7,668 nt of DNA, taken from assembly GCA_946480125.1 (NCBI GenBank), contig CAMLIY010000150.1:1-7668 (forward strand). The letters are read 5' to 3'. The notes under the pieces are model-generated. The model had not been told where the DNA came from, ran no database searches, and saw only the letters and a list, made by a program, of their open reading frames with translations. This document shows, in pieces, positions 1 through 6,279 of the stretch (its first letter is position 1; every line of letters starts with the position of its first letter). The DNA is from an uncultured Asticcacaulis sp. GTDB lineage: Bacteria; Pseudomonadota; Alphaproteobacteria; Caulobacterales; Caulobacteraceae. A program made the translations under genes and the position numbers.

Positions 1-198
1 GATGGCTACGAGGTTTGCCGCCAGCTGCGCCAAAATCCCTTGCTTTGCGGCACCCGCGTGGTGGCGCAAACCGGCTGGGGCGATGCGGAAACACGCAGGC
101 GCACCAAGGAAGCCGGCTTTGATGAACACCTGACCAAGCCCCTCGATCTATGGGCGCTGAAAGACATGCTTGCCAACAGCCAACCGACGCCACACTAA
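1..198 (+). CDS. Receiver (REC) domain protein, C-terminal fragment; probable hybrid histidine kinase or response regulator
   Basis: The frame is open from the window edge and ends at TAA 196-198, giving the last 65 residues of a protein whose start lies outside. It begins with DGYEVCRQL, the segment just after the phospho-acceptor Asp loop of a receiver domain. VVAQTGWGD follows, where the Thr is the conserved switch residue, then EAGFDEHLTKP, where the Lys is the conserved lysine before the cis-proline. The protein ends about 17 residues after that Lys, so the receiver is the last domain. The wording TGWGDAETRRRTKEAGFDEHLTKPLD is typical of receivers attached to the C-terminus of hybrid histidine kinases, but a stand-alone regulator cannot be excluded. 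It converges on the pilus operon with 24 bases between stop codons, so a role in controlling the pilus is possible but not shown. Confidence 0.85.
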   Translation, partial: DGYEVCRQLRQNPLLCGTRVVAQTGWGDAETRRRTKEAGFDEHLTKPLDLWALKDMLANSQPTPH

Positions 199-222
199 AA
201 ACGTTTCGGTTATAAAAGGCCC

Positions 223-1203
223 TTAACGCACAGAGCACGAACCGTCCGGAATTGGATTGCCGTAGAAGTTGGGCGTCACCGTCACCTTGATCGTGTCATG
301 ATAGGCGCCGGCATTCTTGTTGGCGCCGGGCGAGGCCCCTGTCACCACTCCCACTCTCAACGCATCCACTTCATTCGAGCAGCGAAGGTTGCGACGGCTG
401 TTATTGAGACCTGTGCCATTGATGCTGATCTGATAAGGAATTTTATCCGCATCCGAGGTACCCTGGCTGTCGTTGCGCACCATAAGGCCGGAGCGCACAC
501 CGGCGGCTTCGCCTGCCTGAGACGATACCGACAGATCAAAAGGCCCCGAAGCCCGCAAGCCGACCAGTGTCATGCCCTGGGCAGGCGGGCCATTGATTGG
601 CAGGTCACCCAGATCGATCGACGCCTCATGACCGCCCACCAGTTTGATCAGATTATCGACCGCGACATGGATTTCGACCGCGCCAGGCAGGGTGGTATAA
701 TCCCAGCCGCCATTTTGCCGCTGACAGGCCACGCGGACATCGAGCACCTTGTCATAAACGCCGGCCGGCGCAGAGCCTGGTGCGATACGAAGTTGAAAAT
801 CACTGTCTGCTGTCGGCCTGTGGCCACCAAAATTTATCGCCGTCCAGCTTGAATTCGCTCCCACCAGGCTGGGCGGACGCATATCTCCAGTCGAGACAAC
901 AACCACATTACCGCTATTGGCCTGGATTGTGTAAGGGCCGAGATCGTCACCGATGCGGAAGCCGCCCATGCTTATGCTGCGGTCAACAAACTGCACGTAA
1001 ACCGGCCCTGAGCTGCTCACGTTTTGATTAAACCGAACGCTGAAATTACGCACGGCGCCAACATGACCGAACGGATCAAAATGATCGACGGCGACATAAG
1101 GGTGCGAGGTTGAGTCCACGCAGGTGCCGGCCTGCGCGGCGTTAAGGCCCAGAAAGGTCGCCGTCAGGGTGAGCAGGCCTGCGATGATGGCAGATGTACG
1201 CAT
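223..1203 (-). CDS. Two-domain pilus tip adhesin, CsuE-like (spore coat U type C-terminal domain)
   Basis: This is the last gene of the pilus operon and encodes 326 residues. I chose ATG 1203-1201 over a GTG 12 bases upstream because AGGA (tcct, 1209-1212) sits six bases before it. A Sec signal (MRTSAIIAG...NAAQA) precedes mature GTCVDS. The mature part divides into two Ig-like halves. The first ends near residue 160 with PAGVYDKVLDVRVAC; the second ends with AGAYHDTIKVTVTP. Both match the closing strand seen in spore coat U / Csu pilin domains (G-x-Y-x-D-x-V). Four cysteines (GTC, VAC, LRC, GSC) allow one disulfide per half. By position and length it corresponds to CsuE, the tip adhesin of archaic pili: an N-terminal binding domain joined to a pilin domain that accepts a donor strand. 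A 16-residue tail after the last strand ends in GSCSVR, which is unusual. The ligand cannot be inferred. Confidence 0.8.
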   Translation of the reverse strand: MRTSAIIAGLLTLTATFLGLNAAQAGTCVDSTSHPYVAVDHFDPFGHVGAVRNFSVRFNQNVSSSGPVYVQFVDRSISMGGFRIGDDLGPYTIQANSGNVVVVSTGDMRPPSLVGANSSWTAINFGGHRPTADSDFQLRIAPGSAPAGVYDKVLDVRVACQRQNGGWDYTTLPGAVEIHVAVDNLIKLVGGHEASIDLGDLPINGPPAQGMTLVGLRASGPFDLSVSSQAGEAAGVRSGLMVRNDSQGTSDADKIPYQISINGTGLNNSRRNLRCSNEVDALRVGVVTGASPGANKNAGAYHDTIKVTVTPNFYGNPIPDGSCSVR

Positions 1204-1208
1204 GGGAG

Positions 1209-1212
1209 TCCT
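1209..1212 (-). promoter_or_regulatory. Ribosome binding site of the tip adhesin, touching the usher stop codon
   Basis: On the minus strand the string reads GTGAGGACTCCCATG. The TGA (1214-1212) ends the usher, and its final A is the first base of the AGGA (1212-1209) that precedes the adhesin ATG. This decides the adhesin start and suggests translational coupling between usher and adhesin. Confidence 0.7.
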
Positions 1213-4064
1213 CACTGGGTTTTGGCGACAAGATCGCCAAGGTTGAAGAGGTTCTTGTCGGCAGGAATGTCGACTATAATCGAAGTCGCCGGGTTTGTCG
1301 GCATGTCAATTCGCCATTTGCCGGCCCGCACGCCCGTCAGGCTGAAGCGGCCCTGTGCATTGGTGAACAGTTCGACCTGTGCGCGTTCGGGATGGGCCAG
1401 TTCTGTGGCGTGGCCGAGCAGCAGGGAAACCGGATTGCCGTTGGCCAGCTTAAGCGTGCCATAGGCCATGATGTTATAATCCGAACCCACCACGACCAGG
1501 TAGCCGCCGCGATATGGCGGACGCACATGCACCGAACCTTCGCCAATATCATAGCCCGCCGGCGCATTGGGCACGGTGTAGATGACATTGCGCGGCGTAT
1601 AGGCGCTCAATTCGGTATAGACGGCCGGTCCAAACGCGCCGGAACGCGCCTGGGCTCCCTCCGGAGACGGCTCTATATTAACCTGCGCCTTCAAGGATTT
1701 ATGCGGCGCCGCCAGCAGGAAACTGTCATAAACCGGGCGTCCTATGCCGAAATGACCATCCGCCATGACCAGTGACGTAGCCACGCTAAGCGTTGTTTGG
1801 CCATCGCCATCGCTGGAATCGAACGGCGAATTTTGCGTGACATTAACTTCAGCCCGGTTGGCAAGATAATTGAAACGTCCGTCGAACCGGCTATTGTCCG
1901 GCTGGGTAAGCACGCTGGCCGTGCCGGTCCACGATCCCGTGCCGCGACCATGCGACATATTGACGTCAAGTTCGTTGCTTTCATTGTACGTATCCGCAAC
2001 GGCATTGACCGAACCGCGCTGGCCGAAGCGATAACTCAGGCCGACACGGACACCGTAACCGGCGCGCAGACTGGTTTTTTCGTAAAGCGCTTCCGTGGTA
2101 AAATAAACCCGGTCGTTCAGACGTTCGGTCAGTGCCACACCAGCCGAGGCCAGGTCCGGCTCCGTGCCGCGTCCCTTGCTGTAATCAAACCGCAGCGAGG
2201 CAGAGGTCTTAAGCGAAAAGCCACGCGAAATATTGCCTGATATCTGATATTTATAGGGCGAGGGCTGGCTGATCGGACCCACCGGCATGAAATTTTCGGA
2301 TTGGGTCTGTATGGTCAAACCGTAGGAGGCTGTTTTGACACCATCACCTGGCAGGGTGCGATCAAAGCCCAGGTTGAGTGCATAGCCGCTGACGCCGCCA
2401 TTATGCCATGAATAGGCGACATCAAGGCCCAGCGTGCCGATCGGCGAGGCCCACAGGCCTTCCACTCCCCCCAGACCCGAGGTTTTATCCATTTGCAGAT
2501 TGCCGCCGGCGGTCAGGTTGTCGCTTAAACCGCGCCTGTAAAAACCGGCGGCGACCACCTGGCTGGTGTCATAATGCAATTGTCCGGTAGTGATGTCCGA
2601 AGGCACACCGGCATAGGCGCCGAATTCCGACAGCCCCTTGGCCAGAAGCTGGCGATCAAAGAACAGCGAAAAATTGATATCCTGCTGCATGCCCAGATCG
2701 TCCGTGACCCGGATGGTGACATTATTACCCCCCTGGACATAGGGAATATTGTTCAGATTATAGCGGCCGGGATTGAGGCGGAACTGCCCGGTAGGCACGC
2801 CATTGACCAGGGTTTCGACCAGGGACGGCCGTTGCAGGGTAAAGTCGCTGTTTCCCGTCGGGCGCGCATTGAGTGTCGGATTCAAATCCTGATAGGTACG
2901 GAAAACCCCAAAGCCACCGAGGTCGGAGACCGACTGGAAGCCGCGGCTGACCGGCTGAACGTCCCCGGCGGTGACGCGCATCAGGAAATGGCGATCATCG
3001 TAAACCAGACGCGTGCCTTCCCGCACAAAGGTCTGATCGCCACCAATCAGAAGCTGACGATAAGCCGCCTCACCTTCCAGAACGAGGCCGCGAAAACGCA
3101 GGGCGCCGTCAATCTGGAGATCGGGATCCTGATTGCCGCCGTTGTAACTATAATTAAGACCTGTGCGCAGATTGACATAGGCGGAGGTTTTAGCCGGTGC
3201 GTATGTTTCGGTCTTGTCGTTCTCATCCGTCAGATTGAGATCCTGCACCGGCCGGTCAGCAGCGCCAACCACGACCGAAAGCTGTAAAAGGTCCGGGTTC
3301 CACGTCACCGGCATTTTGATCGCCGCCATGGATTCGGGGGTTATGTAGCCATCACTTGAAAGCAGGCCCTGAAGGGTGGTCAGTGAGGCCGCATCCAGAA
3401 TCGGCTTGAGCGCCTGAATGACACTGTCCTTTTTCAGACGCACCGTGTCATCCGTTTCGATCAGGACATCGACATCACCCAGTTCCCTGTCAATCGTATG
3501 CATCGATACCGAAAAGGGAATGGGATGGCCGGTTGTATTCAATTTGTTGGTAACGGCCGCCGTCCGTGCACCGCGCACCTTCATGGAGGTTGCATTGGCC
3601 ATATCCGGCGTAACGGGCGCGGCAGAAGGCGCGGGCGGGACCGATGGCGCGATCACAGGCACAGGGGATACCGGAGCCGCGGCCACCGATACGGGGGGCG
3701 ATGATGCCTGAGCGGTTATGAGGGGTGCGGCCGTCGCGTGTCCGAACGCGGTTTCATATGGCAGCGGCTGGGATGGCATGCCATTGGCGGAAAGGGGCCG
3801 CACGGCGTCTGATTGCTCTGTCAGCCTGATGCTTTGACCGGCATGATACCGGCGGGGATTAAGCTTTGGATTCAGACGATAAATATCGGCCAGGGTCACG
3901 CCATGCGTACGCGCCGCGGTATAAAGCGTATCTCCGCGCTGGAGCGTGTAATCAGTGACCGGCGCATGAGCGGCCGCATGCGCCTTATGGACCGGCACCA
4001 GTCCAAGCGCGATCATCAGACATGCCAGTGAAGCTGCCCCCCTATAGCTTCTAGCCGCCGGCAT
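1212..4064 (-). CDS. Outer-membrane pilus usher (FimD/PapC/CsuD type) with an N-terminal LysM domain
   Basis: The usher forms the outer-membrane pore that takes chaperone-pilin complexes and threads the growing pilus. From ATG 4064-4062 it has 950 residues, long for the family. An upstream in-frame ATG at 4163 would bury 100 bases in the chaperone gene and hide the signal peptide, so I rejected it. Order: Sec signal (1-30, ending VHKAHA); LysM (about 38-82, YTLQRGDTLYTAARTHGV and LNPKLNPRRYHAGQSIRL); Pro/Ala-rich linker (84-177); archaic-type chaperone-binding domain (about 183-277, DVDVLIETDDTVRLKKDS and DGYI near its middle); a beta-barrel interrupted by a plug near 410-470 (VETLVNGVPTGQFRLNPGRY, NNVTIRVTDDLG); and a C-terminal domain with FGIGRPVYDSFLL, FTNAQGRFSLTGVRAGKWRI and final LGDL. 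The start overlaps the chaperone stop by 14 bases. A LysM head is not part of the canonical usher plan. Family assignment is secure; peptidoglycan binding is inferred. Confidence 0.93.
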   Translation of the reverse strand: MPAARSYRGAASLACLMIALGLVPVHKAHAAAHAPVTDYTLQRGDTLYTAARTHGVTLADIYRLNPKLNPRRYHAGQSIRLTEQSDAVRPLSANGMPSQPLPYETAFGHATAAPLITAQASSPPVSVAAAPVSPVPVIAPSVPPAPSAAPVTPDMANATSMKVRGARTAAVTNKLNTTGHPIPFSVSMHTIDRELGDVDVLIETDDTVRLKKDSVIQALKPILDAASLTTLQGLLSSDGYITPESMAAIKMPVTWNPDLLQLSVVVGAADRPVQDLNLTDENDKTETYAPAKTSAYVNLRTGLNYSYNGGNQDPDLQIDGALRFRGLVLEGEAAYRQLLIGGDQTFVREGTRLVYDDRHFLMRVTAGDVQPVSRGFQSVSDLGGFGVFRTYQDLNPTLNARPTGNSDFTLQRPSLVETLVNGVPTGQFRLNPGRYNLNNIPYVQGGNNVTIRVTDDLGMQQDINFSLFFDRQLLAKGLSEFGAYAGVPSDITTGQLHYDTSQVVAAGFYRRGLSDNLTAGGNLQMDKTSGLGGVEGLWASPIGTLGLDVAYSWHNGGVSGYALNLGFDRTLPGDGVKTASYGLTIQTQSENFMPVGPISQPSPYKYQISGNISRGFSLKTSASLRFDYSKGRGTEPDLASAGVALTERLNDRVYFTTEALYEKTSLRAGYGVRVGLSYRFGQRGSVNAVADTYNESNELDVNMSHGRGTGSWTGTASVLTQPDNSRFDGRFNYLANRAEVNVTQNSPFDSSDGDGQTTLSVATSLVMADGHFGIGRPVYDSFLLAAPHKSLKAQVNIEPSPEGAQARSGAFGPAVYTELSAYTPRNVIYTVPNAPAGYDIGEGSVHVRPPYRGGYLVVVGSDYNIMAYGTLKLANGNPVSLLLGHATELAHPERAQVELFTNAQGRFSLTGVRAGKWRIDMPTNPATSIIVDIPADKNLFNLGDLVAKTQ

Positions 4065-4857
4065 ATGTGTACTCTGCCTTGAGTGTGCCTTCAGCACTGG
4101 GTAACGCCACATTGAAGGGCAGATCGCGCGTCTGGCCGGGGCCGATAAGCCCGAAGCCGACAATATGGCCCAGGGTCACGGCATCGAAGGTTTGCTTGAA
4201 TATGGTCTTGCCCTTGGCGTCGGTCTGGGTCAGCTTCAGACGGCCATCCTTGAAATAACCATAGGTATTGGTCTTGTTTTCAATCGTGATAATGGGGGTA
4301 AAAAGCTGCGGATTTTTTGTATCCGTGGCGATGGACGCCTTAAGCACTTTCAACGCCGCCTTGACGCCTGGCACCGGAATGGACACCAGCACATTAAAGG
4401 CGTAAACCACCTGCACTTCTGTGGCCGTGCCGCCCATGTCGACAGGCAGCTGCGTGGCGGTCACGTAATAATGCTTTGAGATATCCGTGGGCGGCGTACC
4501 AGCATACTGGATACGGAAAACGCGGCTTTGGCCAGGCTGGATCAGCGCCTGGGTCGGGAAAATGACCAGATCACCCGGATCCTGATGACTTTCAACCACG
4601 CCATTGGTGTCAAAACTCAGAGATTCGACTCGAATTTCGACCGGCAGCGGTGTCTTGAAGTTATTTTCAACCGTTACAGAACTGCTGTAACCATTGCCGC
4701 CCCTGCCCAGATCAATGACGAATGGCGTCACCCCCATGGCTTTGGCTGTGCCGGCAATGCCCACGCCGGCAAGCAGGGCTGTGGCGCCCAGTCCAAGCCG
4801 GAAAGCATCGCGACGGGAGGGTTGGAAGGCAGGCAACATAACGGATGAAAGGCTCAT
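4051..4857 (-). CDS. Periplasmic pilus chaperone (PapD/CsuC family) with a probable twin-arginine signal
   Basis: It has 268 residues and is the family's usual size. The chaperone would hold pilins in the periplasm by donor-strand complementation and deliver them to the usher encoded next. ATG 4857-4855 follows AGGA (4866-4869) by eight bases. The first Ig-like domain contains SVTVENNFKTPLPVEIRVESL and then FPTQALIQPGQSRVFRIQYAG plus HYYVTATQLPV, the F1-G1 region that caps pilins. The second domain ends GQTRDLPFNVALPSAEGTLKAEYTYAGG. The leader is unusual: PSRRDAFRLG, then a mild hydrophobic stretch LGATALLAGVGIAG, then TAKA. This is the layout of a Tat signal, whereas pilus chaperones are normally Sec-exported. 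The family call is firm; Tat dependence is inferred from the leader alone. The stop codon overlaps the usher start. Confidence 0.93.
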   Translation of the reverse strand: MSLSSVMLPAFQPSRRDAFRLGLGATALLAGVGIAGTAKAMGVTPFVIDLGRGGNGYSSSVTVENNFKTPLPVEIRVESLSFDTNGVVESHQDPGDLVIFPTQALIQPGQSRVFRIQYAGTPPTDISKHYYVTATQLPVDMGGTATEVQVVYAFNVLVSIPVPGVKAALKVLKASIATDTKNPQLFTPIITIENKTNTYGYFKDGRLKLTQTDAKGKTIFKQTFDAVTLGHIVGFGLIGPGQTRDLPFNVALPSAEGTLKAEYTYAGG

Positions 4858-4883
4858 GAGAGAGTTCCTGAGAAGATGACGGG

Positions 4884-4899
4884 ACAGCCGACAGGCTGT
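4884..4899 (-). other. Short hairpin just upstream of the chaperone ribosome binding site
   Basis: ACAGCC (4884-4889) and GGCTGT (4894-4899) pair perfectly around GACA. It lies about 15 bases before the chaperone Shine-Dalgarno, so it could mark an RNA end or affect translation. The stem is short and could be chance. Confidence 0.35.
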
Positions 4900-4954
4900 G
4901 AGCGCATCTCTGCAATAACCGGGCCGGGAAAATATTGTGGAAAATCAGAAGAAT

Positions 4955-4982
4955 GGGGGCGTATCCACCGGACATCGCCCCC
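4955..4982 (-). terminator. GC-rich hairpin with a T-rich tail, possible partial terminator after the major pilin
   Basis: GGGGGCG (4955-4961) and CGCCCCC (4976-4982) are perfect inverted copies. An inner TCC/GGA pairing (4964-4966 with 4970-4972) extends the structure. Reading along the minus strand, the stem is followed by ATTCTTCTGATTTT, a T-rich but interrupted tail. This would suit a leaky terminator between the pilin genes and the chaperone, keeping chaperone and usher levels below pilin levels. No data prove termination. Confidence 0.45.
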
Positions 4983-5008
4983 TACGCTTCTTACACACAC
5001 GCTGGAAC

Positions 5009-5029
5009 CGCGCCCCTGAACGGGGCGCG
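5009..5029 (-). terminator. Strong stem-loop right after the major pilin stop codon
   Basis: CGCGCCCC (5009-5016) pairs perfectly with GGGGCGCG (5022-5029) across a five-base loop. It lies 13 bases past the pilin TAA. No T-run follows on the minus strand, so it looks more like a 3' end stabiliser that blocks exonucleases than a complete intrinsic terminator. Confidence 0.55.
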
Positions 5030-5042
5030 ATCCAGTCGGGCC

Positions 5043-5582
5043 TTAGCTGGCCGACAGCGTGATGGTGACAACGCCGGTATAGGCGCCGGCAACCGGCTTC
5101 TTGCCGAGGTTGAGCAGTTGCACGCCGGCAACGCTCAGGGTCATGTCGCTTTCGTACACGCCGTAGTTACCGTGGCTGGACGTCAGGAAACCTTGAGTGT
5201 TGAAGGTACGCAGGCCGAACTCGGTGTTGCCGGTCAGTTGAGCCGTATAGTCGAGCGTGTTGGTGAAGCCGAGCGCTTGCGAAGCGGCCGAAGGCGTATA
5301 GGCGTTGGTCAGCTTGGTGCGGGCGATCGAAACTTGCGAACCGCCGACGTTGCAGAACAGGTGAGCCTTGTTGCCAACCAGGTCGAACGTGGCGCCAGTG
5401 ATTTGGCCGATGTTGTTGCCATTGTCGCTGACGGTGGTGGTGATCGCAACGTCGCTCGGCGAGTTGGTGATCTTACAGACTTGAGCCACATTGGTGGTCA
5501 CGTTGGTGTCGTCGCCAGCGGCAAAAGCCGGAGCCGAAACAACGAGGGTCAGGGCCGAAGCCGCGAGAAGTAACGCTTTCAT
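5043..5582 (-). CDS. Probable major pilin subunit of the chaperone-usher pilus
   Basis: It encodes 179 residues from ATG 5582-5580, chosen because GGAG (ctcc, 5589-5592) lies six bases upstream; an earlier in-frame ATG at 5594 overlaps that site. The Sec signal is MKALLLAASALTLVVSAPAFA. The mature N-terminus AGDDTNVTTNVAQVCKI has the make-up of a donor strand leading into the first Cys, and the second Cys is in LFCNVGGS, giving one disulfide. The end, KPVAGAYTGVVTITLSAS, is the usual closing pilin strand. It shares GFTN-LDYTAQLTG, YGVY and KPVAGAY with the upstream pilin, so the two are paralogues. I call it major because it has a clean ribosome binding site, a long hairpin-bearing leader, a strong stem-loop after it and mostly AAC for Asn, all features of high expression. 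The abundance itself is inferred. Confidence 0.82.
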   Translation of the reverse strand: MKALLLAASALTLVVSAPAFAAGDDTNVTTNVAQVCKITNSPSDVAITTTVSDNGNNIGQITGATFDLVGNKAHLFCNVGGSQVSIARTKLTNAYTPSAASQALGFTNTLDYTAQLTGNTEFGLRTFNTQGFLTSSHGNYGVYESDMTLSVAGVQLLNLGKKPVAGAYTGVVTITLSAS

Positions 5583-5588
5583 AATAGT

Positions 5589-5592
5589 CTCC
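5589..5592 (-). promoter_or_regulatory. Ribosome binding site that fixes the major pilin start
   Basis: GGAG, six bases before ATG 5582-5580. The preceding in-frame ATG (5594-5592) overlaps it and would put four extra residues before the signal peptide. Confidence 0.7.
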
Positions 5593-5623
5593 ATGATAGG
5601 GTTCTGCGCATATGAAAGTCCCG

Positions 5624-5647
5624 ACGAAGCTGCGCAGTTTGCTTCGT
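5624..5647 (-). other. Perfect dyad in the leader of the major pilin gene
   Basis: ACGAAGC (5624-5630) and GCTTCGT (5641-5647) are exact inverted copies with a ten-base loop. It lies 42 bases before the pilin start. It could be an RNA stem-loop that protects a processed pilin transcript, or an operator; the sequence does not decide. Confidence 0.45.
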
Positions 5648-5658
5648 GAAGACATCAA

Positions 5659-5688
5659 GGAGGAAGGTGGTGGCAGCCGCCTTCTTCC
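5659..5688. other. Long imperfect dyad between the second and major pilin genes
   Basis: Positions 5659-5671 pair with 5676-5688 around GGCA. In plus-strand RNA all 13 pairs form, three of them G-U. In the minus-strand transcript those three become A-C mismatches, leaving blocks of 3, 5 and 2 pairs. It lies 15 bases after the second pilin stop. No T-run follows on either strand, so an intrinsic terminator is unlikely; an RNA processing or attenuation site is possible. Confidence 0.4.
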
Positions 5689-5702
5689 CAATTCCTGAAA
5701 TT

Positions 5703-6269
5703 TTACGGACTGATGGTGACGCTGATTACCCCCCGGTATCCCCCCGCCACAGGCTTACGATTGTCCCGCGTTGAAACGTGCCCGACAGTCATTGCAAAAG
5801 TTGAACCATACACACCGTAATGCACATGATCGGTCGTCGCATGCCCCGGATTGGCAGATGCACCGGTTACCGCCTCTACCCGTGCCGTCGCATCAAAAGC
5901 CGTGGCGCCCGTCAGGCTGGCCACATAATCGATGGCGTCGGTAAAGCCGGCGCGGGAAGAGGCTTCGGAAAGGGCGCCGTCCTGAAACCTCATCGGGCTG
6001 GCAGCGAGGCGCAGGCTGGAGCCCGGCACATTGCAGCTCAGCCGAACGTCGCCCGCTTGGGTCAACGGTTCAAAATGCGCGCGACCGATATTCACGCCCT
6101 GAGTTTCGACATGGGCCTCAATGCGGACCGCATCGGGCGACTGCTCGACGCGGCAGATTTGGGCGATTTGCCCCCCCAGGTGCGTGGCAGCCGGCGCCGC
6201 ACAGGCCTGGCCGGCAACCGCCAGACACAACAGCGAAACCGCCGGGATAGAAATGACCGTTTTCAGCAT
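5703..6269 (-). CDS. Second pilin subunit, paralogue of the major pilin
   Basis: It has 188 residues from ATG 6269-6267. The Sec signal is MLKTVISIPAVSLLCLAVAGQACA, followed by APAATHLGGQIAQICRVEQSP, where the stretch before the Cys should serve as donor strand. A second Cys is in LSCNVPGS. It shares NIG, CNV-GS, GFTD-IDYVASLTGAT-F, YGVY and RKPVAGGYRGV with the major pilin in the same order, so it arose by duplication. It starts nine bases after the preceding stop, and its Shine-Dalgarno is a bare G8 run. A G7 run (6171-6177) lies in its own coding sequence just after the signal peptide, so slippage at either place could change or abolish expression. It may be a minor or adaptor subunit. An alternative major pilin is possible. 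Confidence 0.8.
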   Translation of the reverse strand: MLKTVISIPAVSLLCLAVAGQACAAPAATHLGGQIAQICRVEQSPDAVRIEAHVETQGVNIGRAHFEPLTQAGDVRLSCNVPGSSLRLAASPMRFQDGALSEASSRAGFTDAIDYVASLTGATAFDATARVEAVTGASANPGHATTDHVHYGVYGSTFAMTVGHVSTRDNRKPVAGGYRGVISVTISP

Positions 6270-6271
6270 AT

Positions 6272-6279
6272 CCCCCCCC
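6272..6279 (-). repeat. G8 homopolymer serving as ribosome binding site of the second pilin
   Basis: On the minus strand the junction reads TAGGGGGGGGATATG. The first G belongs to the stop codon of the first pilin, and the run ends two bases before the ATG of the second. No other Shine-Dalgarno is visible, so the tract itself must fill that role. Confidence 0.65.

Noticed and set aside
199..222. Bidirectional terminator between the receiver gene and the adhesin
   Set aside because: Only an AAACGTTT palindrome is present in the 24-base gap, with no GC stem.
2574..3287. Long plus-strand open frame opposite the usher
   Set aside because: It lies wholly within the usher gene, has no recognisable domain, and arises from GC-rich codon structure. 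Similar antisense frames at 298-852, 4935-5573 and 5820-6602 were rejected for the same reason.
4065..4163. Longer usher with ATG at 4163
   Set aside because: It would overlap the chaperone by 113 bases and place 33 residues before a clear signal peptide that begins at ATG 4064.
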